DNA from: Blasia pusilla
Taxonomy: Eukaryota > Marchantiophyta > Marchantiopsida > Blasiales
Assembly (NCBI GenBank): GCA_050084515.1
Contig: CM114272.1
Location: forward strand, 44,020,001 to 44,084,000
Length of the DNA stretch: 64,000 nucleotides
Reading direction: 5' to 3'
In this document: one piece after another, positions 1 through 10,660 of the stretch
Position numbering within the stretch: the stretch's first letter is position 1
Layout: the number at the start of each line of letters is the position of its first letter
Program-made: the position numbers and the translations under genes
Notes under the pieces: generated by a model
The model's input: the letters and a program-made list of their open reading frames with translations, nothing else
Told to the model about the DNA's origin: nothing
Databases searched by the model: none

Positions 1-734
1 ATCACCACCAAATACCATAAGTTTTCCACCGAATGGTAATTGTCGTAAATCATCCGAAACAACTCCCATGATTTCTTGTAAAGTTTGATTCACAGCCTCA
101 AAGGCATGACGATCAACCATAGGTGCCTCGTCCCATATAATGAGCATCGCCTCACGGATAAAGCGCGCTCCATCACTATGGACCGATAAACTACCAACAA
201 AAAGAGAAGAAAATTAGAGGAGTAATAAAATTTGATTTGATGTATTAACACAATTGAGGCTAATTAGAATAACCTATGGCACATACTTGCAAGTAAAGTT
301 TCATGAAGATTAATGGGGATCTTGAAGCGCGAATGAGCAGTACGTCCTCCGTCTAACAATAGGACAGCTATACCAGATGATGCTACAACCAAAGCTATGC
401 CTCTTGCGCTCCTTACACTTACGAGGAGAAGATGATATAAAGTTTTTTTTCCAATTCCACCTAGACAACCGATGAAAAAAAAATTTGGAGATGGGGGAGC
501 ATTCGCGCATATTCGATCAAGCTCATCATGTATAGCATCCCAAATAATGCGTTGTCCTTTGTTTAGACACGCTTCTCCCAATTTCACTTGCTCAAATAAT
601 TTTTCCGTGTCATATGATAGCTCTTGTTCCTCCAAATATGAGTGTGAAAAAAGGCTTTCGAAATTAGCTTGGAACATGTTTAGGAAGTCACATAGTCTCT
701 TTCCTTGATCTTGTAAATAATAATGGACTTCCAA
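1..734 (-). pseudogene. PIF1-like helicase part of Helitron
   Basis: This is the SF1B DNA helicase domain that would unwind the element during rolling-circle transposition. The open stretch 734-264 contains the Walker A region, but it reads GGIGKK where the family has GGTGKT, so the ATP site is damaged. It is followed by the family block ASSGIAVLLLDGGRTAHSRF. After a stop-containing or intron-like gap (about 263-200), the frame resumes toward position 1 with the Walker B-type WDEAPMVDRHAFE and a GGKLMVFGGD block. The rest of the helicase is beyond the window. The altered Walker A and broken frame indicate a pseudogene. Confidence 0.85.
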
Positions 735-771
735 TAATACGGTATTAATGATAACATCATCAACGGGAAGA

Positions 772-1692
772 TTAGGAATTCATGTTTTCTACAATGGAAG
801 AGTTCAAAAAAAAGGTCTCAATAGACTTAGGGTGGAAAACCTTACTACAATTAGGAAGAAAGAATTTGGGTAAGGAGTGGTAGAATTGAATTCTAACCTG
901 ACATCGTTCATATAAGAGATCTTCTACCAGTGGAACCAAGAACTGACCCCATAATGTTGCAAGTTGGGCAGGTGTGTTGTAAGCTAGAATAATTGCAAAG
1001 AGACAACGTAGTGAAGAACCTTTACGGATTATGGAATCTTCTTCAAAGCAAGTGAACACCTCCTTGTCATCCTCAAGAAGTTCTAATTGAATAGGAGGCT
1101 CCTTGAATGTTGGACATAATATCTCATGAATAGTTCTCAAGCATTCGTATGTAGTTACTCCTCGAACATGATGGAGGAGTAATCTCAACAAATGTCATTC
1201 TTCGTCACCTATGTAAAAGTGAGAAAATTAGCTCATGTTACTATCTGGGTGAGGGTGGTATATAAATAAAATCAAATATATATATATATATATACAAATA
1301 ACTTTTAAGACCTTATCTGGATGAGTAAGCTATAAGCGGCCAATGGGATAGCCACAATCCTTTAAATTTTTTACCCTATGAATCCATCTCTTTTTACTCC
1401 AACGATAATATGAAGGGAAATCTATGTATAGATATTGTCGCGCAATGGAGTCAAATAGATTGGTTGCAAACCATTGGGTGAAAGTTGTCTCTCTATTTTG
1501 TTGCAAAACTATTTGTTGCTCCGGAAGATGAACTGCTAATCGCACAATACTTGGAAGTTCAGCATGTAGAGAAAACTTGAAGAGACGCCAAGATGCCTCT
1601 GAAGAAAATATATATCTGGAAAAATAAGAATTCCAAGTATTCAAGTAAGGAGAATGAACCTGATGTTTAAGAAATAGAATATAATGCATCAC
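772..1692 (-). pseudogene. Helitron Rep-helicase linker region
   Basis: Two open blocks on the minus strand (1692-1330 and 1191-772) match the part of plant Helitron proteins between Rep and helicase. Recognisable pieces are SSEASWRLFKFSLHAELPS and VRLAVHLPEQQ in the first block, and LLLHHVRGVTTYECLRT with CPTFKEPPIQLELLEDD in the second. The 140 bp between them hold an (AT)n run and no frame, so this is either an intron or decay. Function in the living element would be within the replicase-helicase polypeptide. Recognition rests on family memory, not on an alignment. Confidence 0.8.
1276..1294. repeat. (AT)n microsatellite
   Basis: A short run of alternating A and T lies in the gap between two Helitron blocks. 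Confidence 0.9.
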
Positions 1693-1693
1693 A

Positions 1694-2410
1694 TCAATGA
1701 AGTAGCAAAATCATACCTATCATCAAGATATGACATTGTCTCATCAACAATGTCAATTGCATTGGATGCATCCATTTCCTTTGACAACCCAAATGACACC
1801 GCACGAGACCTCTTATAAACATATTTGTGTAAGTACTTAACGGTTGACATACTACTCGTAATTTCAAGATTAATATGACAATCGAAGGGGTTGGCCGCAA
1901 AAGCTTAGGATAGCCTTTTGTACATTTTTTTGTTTTCTTCTCCATACATGGTGCATTTTGATTTAATGGTCCACATGGCCCATGAGCCATGCAATTAAAA
2001 ATAGTAGAATATGACCTTGGATAGGTAGATTTATCATGAATTTCTGTTGAAATAACCATGAGTGGTACGTGGTTTATCCTCACGTCCTAACCTTTTTTTG
2101 GAATTCGACCACATGGATGCATCCAACAACTCATCCCAATATCTGATTCTTGATGATAAGTCTTAATAACTCCTTCTTTTTCTTCTCAAAAACCCGCATG
2201 ACCAAATCTGATCAATCCGCATTTGATTGATCAACCAAGTAGTAAGGTTGATGTAATCCCCTCCCACTTTCAATTGCATGTCATGGTCAAAAAGTAGTCT
2301 GGCTTCCCCAAATGTCTTACAATTTCCATTGCATCTTGATATAATTGATGCATGTGACGTGGCCCTCCAGTAAAAGAAGAAGGTAATATAATGTGTCTCC
2401 CAAACCTCCG
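1694..2410 (-). pseudogene. Helitron Rep (Helitron_like_N) remnant
   Basis: Reading down from 2410, the minus strand gives GRHIILPSSFTGGPRHMHQ followed by AMEIVRHLGKPDYFLTMTCN, a typical Helitron_like_N segment. It then gives MAHGPCGPLNQNAPCMEKK and a frameshifted stretch with CHINLEI and VKYLHKYVYK in other frames. This is the nuclease/Rep half of the Helitron protein that nicks and rejoins DNA. The two-histidine and tyrosine catalytic motifs are not readable in the decayed 2290-2090 interval. At least two frameshifts are needed to read the blocks. Confidence 0.75.
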
Positions 2411-2454
2411 ACTATCCAATTCTCACCATTGGATTCAACTAATACCTTAAGGAT

Positions 2455-2610
2455 GTGGGGTTTCAAAAGCCCTCGTGCTCTTGGACGGTGTGGATCATCC
2501 ATATCACATTTCATGTTCAATTTAAAAATAGGAAACCGCATTTAGGATTTAGGATTTTTAATTTTTATTTGTGAGTGATCATTTGAAGATTTTATTTTTC
2601 CCTGGGATTG
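2455..2610 (-). repeat. Copy of Helitron-associated repeat
   Basis: On the minus strand this segment matches, with mismatches, the end of each unit in the tandem pair at 22.49-23.15 kb. Shared landmarks are CCTAAATGCGG, TCCTATTTTTA, TTGAACATGAA, ATCCACAC and AAGAGCA(C/A)GAGGGC. Relative to Helitron coding direction it sits just upstream of the Helitron_like_N block, as it does for the Helitron at 21-22 kb. It may be intron or spacer sequence of that Helitron family. Confidence 0.7.
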
Positions 2611-3503
2611 TGACATTGAAGTGCATGTTGTGAAAATATATGATGATTTATGGACCTTGAGGAGGGCCCAAAAAAGAAGAAGAAAGAGGAAGATAGGGTG
2701 TGGTCGAAGGTGTGACAACGGCCAAGTTTGGACTTTACACCCACATGGTATTATTTCTACAATTGTCGCGAGAGTAGGAATTCAATGCGAAAACAAACTC
2801 AAGAGAGTGCTCCCTTTTGAGTTGGCGCAAGTATCCCTCGATAATGAAACTTCACACTACTTGTTTGCACATAGGGTGTGCGTTCATGGTTGAATGGAAG
2901 CAAGGAAGGTTGCTAGTAAAATGCTTGAATTCATTGAGTTGGTTTGGTTTGGCTAAACGGAGGCAAGCTCAACATCAAGATTGTTCTCTAAGACATGAGA
3001 ATGTACAACTTACTTGCAGAATATAAGGTTATGTGTATTGATGTTCTTACGGATATTCTGCTCCCTATCAAAGAGTAATCAACTCGATTACTCTTTGAGT
3101 TATACTCAAGGTGTTGCAAAATCAAGATATTGCACATCACTATTTTGGGTTCTAGTTTTCCGGCCCGAAACTAGCTTGGCCTGCACGCTGGAGTCTAGAA
3201 TGTCTTGCTGAAACTAGCGGTAAGAGCTCACTAGGGGCAGAACAAGGCATCGGGATCCAGATCCGAGCGTGCAAAAGAGCCCCAGCCGCAGAGTTTACGT
3301 AGCACAAAAAGCCCAACTAGCATTGAAGCAAAAAAATTCTAGAGTGAGGGATCGAACAAATGTCACATTTGGGTAGCCAATAGGTCGAGATCTATCGTGG
3401 ATAGGGTGTAGGAGCCAGCGGACTATCTTGAGTGTAACTTTATCCCACTGTGTCGGATGAGGCTGAGGATAGGTCCATTGTGTCAGGAACATCATTTATG
3501 TCA
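2611..3503. other. Unassigned spacer upstream of element A
   Basis: I see no recognisable gene here; the short open frames have no family features. The stretch 3262-3305 (AGCCCCAGCC, CAGAGTTTACGTAGCRCAAAA-like) resembles 19454-19485 just after element B, so a small dispersed repeat flanks both elements. Confidence 0.5.
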
Positions 3504-3760
3504 ACTTTCATGTTGAGGTCTTTCACAACCGGATGACTTGTTGACCAAGTCACCTGCCCTTGGTAACCTATGCCCGCAGGTTACCAAAGGGAGGGCTATT
3601 TTTAGGGGAAGAGCCTTTTGGCTCTTCCCAATCCTATATAAGAGAGGAAGGTGGCTTTCCTAAGCCATCTTTCTCATGTTGGGCCGTTGGATCACCTCTC
3701 TTGTATGCGTGTGAGAGAGGACTAGGGTGCTAGTCCTCTCTCACCCCATTTAAGTCTGGG
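3504..3760 (+). repeat. LTR-like segment of element A
   Basis: This segment has the features of an LTR promoter, with a TATA box at 3635 and three strong inverted repeats. These are TTGGTAACCT/AGGTTACCAA (about 3555-3583), GGGAAGAGCC/GGCTCTTCCC (3606-3629) and a 14-bp arm pair at 3711-3724/3731-3744. Positions 3655-3733 recur at 19128-19206 after the integrase of element B, which supports terminal-repeat identity. LTR boundaries (TG..CA) and a primer-binding site are not certain. Confidence 0.6.
3635..3641 (+). promoter_or_regulatory. TATA box of element A
   Basis: TATATAA followed by GAGAGG lies about 25-30 bp upstream of a plausible start near 3665, inside the LTR-like segment. Confidence 0.5.
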
Positions 3761-4860
3761 TAGGGGCTGGAGCCATTATGGCTCCAAGACAGCAGGAAGG
3801 AGTAAGGGCGGGCTCATAGGGAGCCGCATCGCGCAAGCAAAGCTGGGAGGTGAACCTTTGGGGCTAGGTAAGAGCGACGGGAGGGCTAGGGCCGCAGGTT
3901 GGGGGACGCCGCACCAGGCCAGGAAGGAACGAAGGTGGGACCAAGGGCTGGCCGCATAGGGCTGGCCGCATAGGGCGGCGTGCGTGGAGCTCCAAGGACA
4001 TAGGGAGGTGCATAGGGCAACGCGCCAGGGTCGAGTTAGGAACGAGGTAGGTGGTTGCCGTTTAGCCGGACGGAGTGGAGTTGGTTGCGCGGTAGGTTCA
4101 GATGACATGGTAGGGTTCAAGATGTGGTGACCAGGTCACCAGGTTGGAGCTGCTTACGTAGTTAGGAGAGTTATATGGTTGGGGTCAAGATGGATCCTCT
4201 ACACCGCTGAGTTGACAACGGAGAGTTAGTGTGCTGATGTTGGCGAGTAGTCCACATCCGTTGACGGGAGGATCGACTTGATGCACGCAGACATGGTTGT
4301 GCTTCAGAGGTTGTCGTGTCACATGGAGGAGTGCGTGTTGATGGTGCCGTAGGTTGGAGGGCGCAATCAGGTTACCCATTCGAGTCCCTTTTCCCGCACT
4401 TGTCGTGTGTGATTGAGAGTGCTGGGTATTGGGTAGTAGCTGGTGCTAGGTGGGTGCAGTGATGGTGAAGAGTGTAGATTATGTTCATGTGTAGCATATT
4501 GGTGGATATACGGCGGTTTCCGCGTAGGGGTTGCATGTATGAACCGAGAGTGTCACTAGGTTAGGTGAGTCAGTCGGGAGGCTCGTGGTGAGCCCGGGTG
4601 TTGAGTGTGCGTGAGGCCGGGTGTGTCATCACGGGATTGACATTAGCATAGGTGAGCTAGTGAGGAGTGTGGGAGACTCTCGGTGAGTCTGAGTGCTTGA
4701 GCGGGTGAGACAGGGTTGTCATCACGGCGTTCTTCCAGGGTTCGGAAGAACGGGGTAGTACAAGCAATGGTAGTGGTGTGACACGGAGTGGAGTGAGATA
4801 TCGAGGGGTAACCAGTGAGGAGCTACCGCGACATCCATCCGTGGATGGATCGTCATCACC
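3761..4860 (+). other. Leader of element A
   Basis: This is GC-rich, purine-rich sequence without a convincing reading frame, with repeated GCATAGGGC motifs (3955-4020). Positions about 4370-4660 match the reverse complement of 63360-63630 in element D, including CGAGTCCCTTTTCC and TATACGGCGGTT. It is therefore element leader and not host DNA. Confidence 0.6.
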
Positions 4861-4915
4861 AGACATTGGGTTTGATGACGAGATCGCAGACGGAGAGAGT
4901 ATTACTTGGTAGGAG

Positions 4916-6290
4916 ATGGACGACATGGGCCATCGGGGCATGCGTCGTTTCTCGGGTGCAGTGGGCACCATCGACTTAGATGATTTTATCCAGGAGTTTG
5001 ACACATGGTGCGACTTCCAGGAGATACGGACCCCGACACGGTTCAACCCTTCCATGGCATGGAAGGGGTTGTTCCAGCACTTGGAAGGTCCTCCAATGGA
5101 TGATTACATGGAGTTTCGATCACTATATTCGGTAGAGATCGATGCATGGAGGATGTATTGGGCTCCAAGGTATGTGTCCACTAGTGGTCACGAGGCATAT
5201 GATGGGATTGTGAGAGGAGAGAGACCCACACCATCAGCCCGAAGACTAGATGGAGAGGAGGGCAGTGAGACAGGCGATGTGGCAGAGACCTCTGGTGGTA
5301 GAGGGCCACCCATCTTCAGCCCCACAGTGGAGTTCTTCCGACAGTTGGGAAAGAGCTACCAGGGCGTACGCACCAACAATCCTGAAGTGTCTATAGGATT
5401 TTTAGCGACGATCGGGTGAGAGTCTGAAAGAGGCATTCACACACATGAGGAGGCTGATCATTGCTACGTATGGAGAAACTGAGGCGCAGTCGGTCTAGTA
5501 TTGATACGGGGTTCTAGAGCGAGAACAACGGAGGAGAGTCGGAGATGCGGTGCTGATTCACACAGCAAAGCCCACATTGAAGGTGGTCTTTGAGTTGTCT
5601 GAGCGTATTGAGCTCAATATGAGTGAGGAGCAGGTAGTGATCGCTGGATTTTCTCGAGAGTCGACGGGTCCACGAGCGACGGTGACCCCAGTGTCGGCGA
5701 GCACCGACACGGAGCGGGCGGGCGTGCAGGAGAGAGAGCGGCGGGTATCGTGAGCCTATGAGGCAACGACCCGTACCTACATATGTTGCCCAGTAGGGAC
5801 CGATGTGGTCTTGTTGGACGTGTGGAGGGAGGGGCCCATAGGCAAAGGGACTGCCCACAGCATGGGAGAGGACCACGAGCGCCTCCGATTGCTCAGGAGC
5901 CACAGAGGATGGCCCCACTACAGCACTAGTGTGACTATTGCCACAGATATGGTCACGTTAGGGATAGGTGTTTTGACCTTCGCCAAGAGGCACGTCCAGA
6001 GGTAGGCCGAGGGTCTGGGGGCGGTCGTCCTGGAGGAGGTCGGGGAGTCCTTCTTGGACGTGGTGGTAGAGCACCACCACCAGCCACAGGAGATGGAGCA
6101 GGAGCACCAGAGCCGGCACTTCTCTCACGCATCGATAAGTTGGAGCAGAGGATTGCTGCCATGACGATGATGAAGCTTAGGGAAGGCACGGAGCTGCGAG
6201 CAGCTAGTGTGACTCCAGCTTCTACCTCTTACCCTGACCCGGGTGAGGATCTCGCCCATATGGGGTTTATGTGTAGTGCAGCCTAGGTTG
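4916..6290 (+). pseudogene. gag of element A
   Basis: This is the capsid/nucleocapsid polyprotein that packages element RNA. The first frame (4916-5419) contains GAVGTIDLDDFIQEFDTWCD, MAWKGLFQHLEGPPMDDY and RMYWAPRYV, all shared with B, C and D. A frameshift near 5400 leads to SLKEAFTHMRRLI, and a later frame has ELSERIELNMSEEQVV (about 5590-5640). A nucleocapsid zinc knuckle of C-x2-C-x4-H-x4-C type is readable near 5930-5990 before a glycine/arginine-rich tail (6000-6110) and a short coiled segment (LLSRIDKLEQRIAAM, about 6117-6160). At least three frame breaks make it non-functional. Confidence 0.8.
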
Positions 6291-6299
6291 AGGCAGCTG

Positions 6300-7585
6300 C
6301 AATGGTGACTCGGGATGCTGCGAGAGGCACCGAGCCACCGAGAGGTGGAGTTGAGATTGACCCACCAGAGGGGACCGATGGGCGGAAGGCCAGGGTTCCA
6401 CAATCATTCACATTGTCGGAGGCACTACACACACCATCAATGGTGCCTCGACGACCAGCAGTGCATATAGCTCAGGCACCTACCTCGACGTCACGAGGAG
6501 TTGGAGTGACAACTCCTATGCCGGCTTGAGTGGAGTCAGCGTCAACCGTAGTGTTGGAGGTGGCCACCACTATTTTCCGCCATAGAGTTGGCGACGTTGG
6601 GAGTTGGACCATCTGAGGTGTTCCGACTGGCCGCCACGTTGTGTGAGCATGGAGAGATGACTGCTTCTTGTTCAGAGGTAGTGGACTTGCCCTCAGAGTC
6701 GATGCTCGGGACGTTCCCCACAGAGTCATCACATGCAGCGGCGGCGAAGTTGGTAGATATGCCAGCTCGACCAGCCATAGAGGGAGCAATGGTGACACGT
6801 GGAGTAGTGTTACTAGATAACCAAGCTGCAGTATTTTGCTTGGTTAGTCCGACGGGGACAATATACCACCCGCAGCACGTCCTACTTGACTCGGGAGCGC
6901 AACCCTTCATGTTAGGGAAGGCGGCGTGTTTAGCGATGGGGTTACGGAAGGCCGACATTGAGCCTTGTCCCTTCCAGATACAGACCTCGATTGGGGGCAT
7001 GTCACCCACGCAGTATATGACTCGACATGAGATAGTTGTCAGAGTCCACCCAGAGCATGGTGCTATGGTGCGCATACGTGCGATTACGACACCAGCTGAG
7101 TCTTACGATGTGTTGGTGGGGAGTACAATGTTATATCCCCTAGGATTCATCCTGGACTTCTGGGAGGAGACCGTTGCTTATCGGCCAGGGTGGCGGTCAG
7201 GTGACAGTCGGATGAGTCAGTTACCCATGCAGTTTGCGGGACGAGGTGGTCGATCACGAGGCGAGTCTGTGACCATGTTGGCGGCTTTCACAGGTAGTGT
7301 TAGTTGGCCAGAAGAGTTGTTGGAGGGGAACGCACATGCGGAGGATATCCCAGTAGCGGATAGTCCCACGGAGAGACAGGCCATGGCGGGTGTCTCTTCC
7401 CATGTTGGCAAGACCTCTTCACCATTGTGGGGTACGACTCGAGAGCTACAGAGGAATGCCGACAACCTTGTGAGGCAGGCATGGAGTCATGTTTTTATCT
7501 CGGAGCAGCGAGAGTCACGTGGCCAACGGTCTCTTGGAGTGGAGACGTTGACCCCACTGGATACCACACCCGTTGTGCGGCAGTG
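6300..7585 (+). pseudogene. Aspartic protease region of element A
   Basis: This retroviral-type aspartic protease would cut the Gag-Pol polyprotein. It lies in a frame open from 6588 to 7757. The active-site motif is HVLLDSGAQPFMLGKAA (about 6870-6920). Downstream is the second half of the fold with SYDVLVGSTMLYPLGFILDF (about 7107-7155) and the element-specific EETVAYRPGW. The same open frame runs straight into methyltransferase motif I, so protease and methyltransferase were part of one polyprotein. Upstream of 6588 (6300-6540) lies a low-complexity linker in another frame. The protease core itself shows no stop. Confidence 0.8.
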
Positions 7586-7589
7586 CCCA

Positions 7590-8690
7590 GAGGAGGGTGT
7601 TAGGGTGTTAGATCTCTTTGGAGGGATTAGCACCGGATTGGTTGCAGTATTGCAGGCGGGCATACGGGTGCATCCGTACCTTTATGTGGAGAGAGATGAG
7701 ACCGCGCGGCGAGTATCATTACGTCAGGTGGCGCGATTGGTCCAGAGGTATCGTTAGTTGTTGCCAAGATCTGCAGTATGGGGATATCAGCATACACTAC
7801 CGGCCGACATCTCTTTGGTGGGGGCACAGGATTTGGACAGAGTTGGCACCATTCATTTGGTGATTCCTGGATGGCCATGTCAGGGTCATTCATCAACTGG
7901 CCGAGGATTTGGATTTTAGGTTCCAAGGTCAAGGATGTTTTGGAAGATGGTGTAAGTAGTATGACACTTGCAGGAGAGTCAAACATGTTCTCCAACGTAC
8001 ATCTTGGAGAACGTGCCATTGTTGGGAGACACTCGTGCACGTATGATGACGAGTGTGCATTAGGTGAGGTCCTGGTTGGAACCTGCTGTGTTATTAGATG
8101 CGGCGAGAGTTGGATCACATGCCCATCGTCCACGATTATGGTGGACGAACCTGATACCATCAAAGGTACTGAGTCGAGGATACGATGGAGTCCAAAGAGC
8201 ACCACATCTCACAGTGGATGCTATTTTGGACTCAGGGCATCGATCTCAGGTGATGACACGTGATGATTGACCACCGTTGGCCATGGCCAATAGGGTGGGG
8301 GAGTTGAGGGCAGCCTTACCTACGTTGGTGAGATTCCCAGCATCCCATGCCTTTTGTCAGGGAGGGCCACGCATGATTTGGGATGAGGTGACCGGAGCAT
8401 TGGAGGAGCCTACAGTAGATGAGCGCGAGCGCGCCATGGGGTTTGCTACCGGTACTACGGCGGTGCCAGGGATGACTGAGGCATCCCACAGACAGGTGTT
8501 GGGGCACGCGATGGACCTCAACTGTCTCACTTGGATAGTCAGCCTAGATATGGCTGAGCAGAGACGGATGCGAGTGTCATCCATGCCGTCACGTCCACGA
8601 GTTGGACCATTGCCTACAGGGTTTGTACACGCATTGGCTGGGGGCGAGACGAGGAGAGATAGGCACCCATGGACTTCCTGTGTCGCGCCC
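7590..8690 (+). pseudogene. C5 DNA methyltransferase domain, element A
   Basis: Canonical motifs of an AdoMet-dependent cytosine-5 DNA methyltransferase appear in standard order. Motif I is RVLDLFGGISTG (about 7600-7636), fused in frame to the protease. Motif IV is GWPCQGHS, with the catalytic Cys codon at 7878-7880. Motif VI is ILENVPLLGDTR, with ENV at 8007-8015. A motif-VIII-like PRLWWTN lies near 8130, ERAMGFATG near 8430, and a motif-X-like QVLGHAMDLNCLTW near 8494-8535. The span of about 310 residues and short target-recognition region fit DNMT3/DRM-size enzymes better than DNMT1. Frameshifts near 7757, 7900 and 8080 and several stops inactivate it. Its position between protease and RT matches element B. 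A fused nucleotide-binding domain of another kind is unlikely given PCQ plus ENV. Confidence 0.85.
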
Positions 8691-8699
8691 CTACTCTCC

Positions 8700-9690
8700 T
8701 TGAACATCAATCTTTAGTGTTGCGGAAGCGTACATTCAGTAGGTCACGATCTCATCGCCGATCTGCACCCAAACATGCACTCTCGTTAGTCGGGTCTGGG
8801 CCAACCAGCGTTCCAACCCACCGAGTCCTCAACTTGGCGTCTCATCAAGCTCAACCTTCCTTAGTTCCTAGTTTCCAAAATATGGCAAGTCCTTCAAGAC
8901 TTGGAACAGACTTCCTGGTTAGTCAAGGGATCTGAAACGGCACTTGCGCGCCTAGCGATCCCAAGTGTTCAACGGTCCTCGGGTGGATTCCGAACCGAGA
9001 CCCAAGTAATTGAGTCGCGGGGTGAAATCCAAGAGGGATGTCTAAAATCGCCTCAATGGACTTGGTGCAGGTTTTCCAACCCAACTCCCAAACTCACGTT
9101 CCGTTCCATGCCCTTGAGCCGCCCCGCGGCGCCCAAAGTGGGGTTTGGGTTCCAAGCACTCTCGGAGACCTTCCCCCTTACTAGTACTTCTGGGGTTCTC
9201 CAATAACCCCTCCCCTTTGGGAAAAGAGGGTCGGGCCCTTCATTGTGCCCTCAACCCGATTCCACTTACAGTCGTTTTCGGGTTGTTTCTCAGCCGCTGC
9301 TTATGGGTTTGCAATGATCTTTAGTGCGTTTGGACCAGCTCTCCATAAGCTTTCCAACGCATCCTTATTTGTTCCAAACGCATCTTGGCGCTAAAAGTTA
9401 TGGCCATAAATACAGTCAGAAACTCTCAAACGCTAGTGGCGTTCCAAATCCGGATCTTTCCTTTGGCAACCCACTTCCTAGATTTGGCTTCTTTCAAGTC
9501 TCATTCCGCGTTTGGTCCAGGTTTCTCAGTCGCGACCATAACCTCTGAAACGCGACTCCTCACTCACGTCTCGTCTCTTGTCTCCTCTTTGAGACAACTC
9601 CAACGGGCAAACCATCTTAGCGTGAGCCCGCTAATGTTCCGATGTTCCGCTTGGCACTTGTTTGGTCATGAGGGTCGCGACATCCTGGGA
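8700..9690. repeat. About 1-kb insertion inside element A
   Basis: In B, the methyltransferase end and the RT start (WEPLLGPKLTGGE) are only about 0.25 kb apart. In A they are separated by an extra 1 kb with no gag-pol similarity. The segment starts near TGTTGCGGAAGCG (8720) and ends before CATCATTCAAGC (9690). ACATCA occurs at both edges as a possible target duplication. It could be a solo LTR or another insertion. No coding content is recognised. Confidence 0.45.
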
Positions 9691-9849
9691 CATCATTCAA
9701 GCAGAGAGTGCGAAGGCGGCCAGAGTAGCACATGTTCATTTTTCGGATGTAGAGCATGGTGTAGGAGGTCATAATGGAGTGGCTGTTGCGGGTGGCTAGG
9801 GTTGCTACAAAGCAACCAAAGCCAGAGGTTGCGTCCTCTCCGAGTGAGG

Positions 9850-10660
9850 TCATGATGGAGACTTGGGAGCCTGTGATAGGTCTCAAGTTGATAGGAGGAG
9901 AGCGACGGTGAGTTCATAGGTTTTTGAGAGGGCATGTCAGTTGTTTTGCCTTCAGTATGAGAGACTTGGGTACGTTGAAGGGTCCTGGGATACGGATTGA
10001 GTTGGCTAGTGATACGCCGATCTTTCGTCGACCCTACAGATATTTTGATATGGATCGAACCTTGATTCAGAGCAGGAGTCAGGACTTGTTGGAGGCAGGT
10101 ATTGTGGAGTTATCACACGTGGAGTATGTATCTGCCACAGTCATGCCAGTGAAGAAGGATATGTATGGCCATTGGACGGATAGGCGGATGTGTGGAGATT
10201 ACCGTCCTATTAACTGATAGACGAGGTCAGATCGGTACGCCATGCCTACTCTGAGGAGATCTTTGATGCGGTAGGGCATGCAAAGATTTTTAGTACTTTA
10301 GATCTCCGTGCTGGCTATCATCAACTTCCTATCAGGTTGGAGGACAGGGAGAAGACAACATTCTGGGGGATAGATCGGTTCGGGAGAGATTGCTTGTATC
10401 AGTGGCGGTTCTTACCATTTGGGTTGAAGAACGCGCCTGTAGAGTTTCAGAGAGTGATGGATAGGATTCTAGCTAGCTTGGATTTTGTACGATGTTACAT
10501 AGATGATATTCTTATCTTCAGTTCCACGGTTGAGGAGCATGAGTGACTCTTGGAGGAGGTGTTTCAGCGATTGTAGTTACATGGATTGAAGTTACATCCA
10601 GGCAAGTGCACATTCTTTCAGGAGCTGATTGTCATGACCATACGGATTATGTCGTAGAGT
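9850..10660 (+). pseudogene. Reverse transcriptase of element A
   Basis: This Ty3/gypsy RT would copy element RNA into DNA. Blocks in order are ETWEPVIGLKLIGG (about 9857), CFAFSMRDLGTL, TPIFRRPYRY, and MCGDYRPIN ending in a stop at about 10217. Then come FSTLDLRAGYHQLPIR (10290-10340), FLPFGLKNAPVEFQRVMD (10410-10460) and the catalytic YIDD (about 10496-10508). The thumb region (LHPGKCTFF, about 10590-10620) is frame-broken. A stop at 10217, a small frameshift near 10235 and stops after 10546 disable it. Confidence 0.85.

Larger units (their letters stand above)
1..2410 (-). mobile_element. Helitron relic (Rep-helicase)
   Basis: The minus strand reads, from about 2400 down to 1, through successive conserved blocks of a plant Helitron replicase-helicase. 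First comes a Helitron_like_N block (near 2400-2290, with PSSFTGGPR and KPDYFLTMTCN). Next is the cysteine-containing stretch with MAHGPCGPLN (about 2000). Then come blocks typical of the Rep-helicase linker (1690-770), and finally a PIF1-type helicase that runs off the left edge. Several frameshifts and stops separate the blocks, so the element is dead. Terminal Helitron signatures (5' TC, 3' hairpin-CTRR) are not identifiable here because one end lies outside the window. Confidence 0.85.
3504..10660 (+). mobile_element. Ty3/gypsy element A with methyltransferase
   Basis: This is a decayed LTR retrotransposon. In order it has an LTR-like promoter segment (3504-3760), a leader (3760-4860), gag with zinc knuckle (4916-6290), aspartic protease (about 6780-7200), a C5 DNA methyltransferase domain (7590-8690), an interrupting segment (8700-9690) and reverse transcriptase (9850-10660). 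RNase H and integrase cannot be read after 10660. Domain order around RT and the YIDD RT signature place it with Ty3/gypsy. Stops and frameshifts occur in every region except protease, so it is not autonomous. Element B has the same layout and D is a very close relative. Confidence 0.85.

Noticed and set aside
3776-4120. Pro/Ala-rich minus-strand frame
   Set aside because: It lies in the leader of element A; the long frame is due to high GC content.
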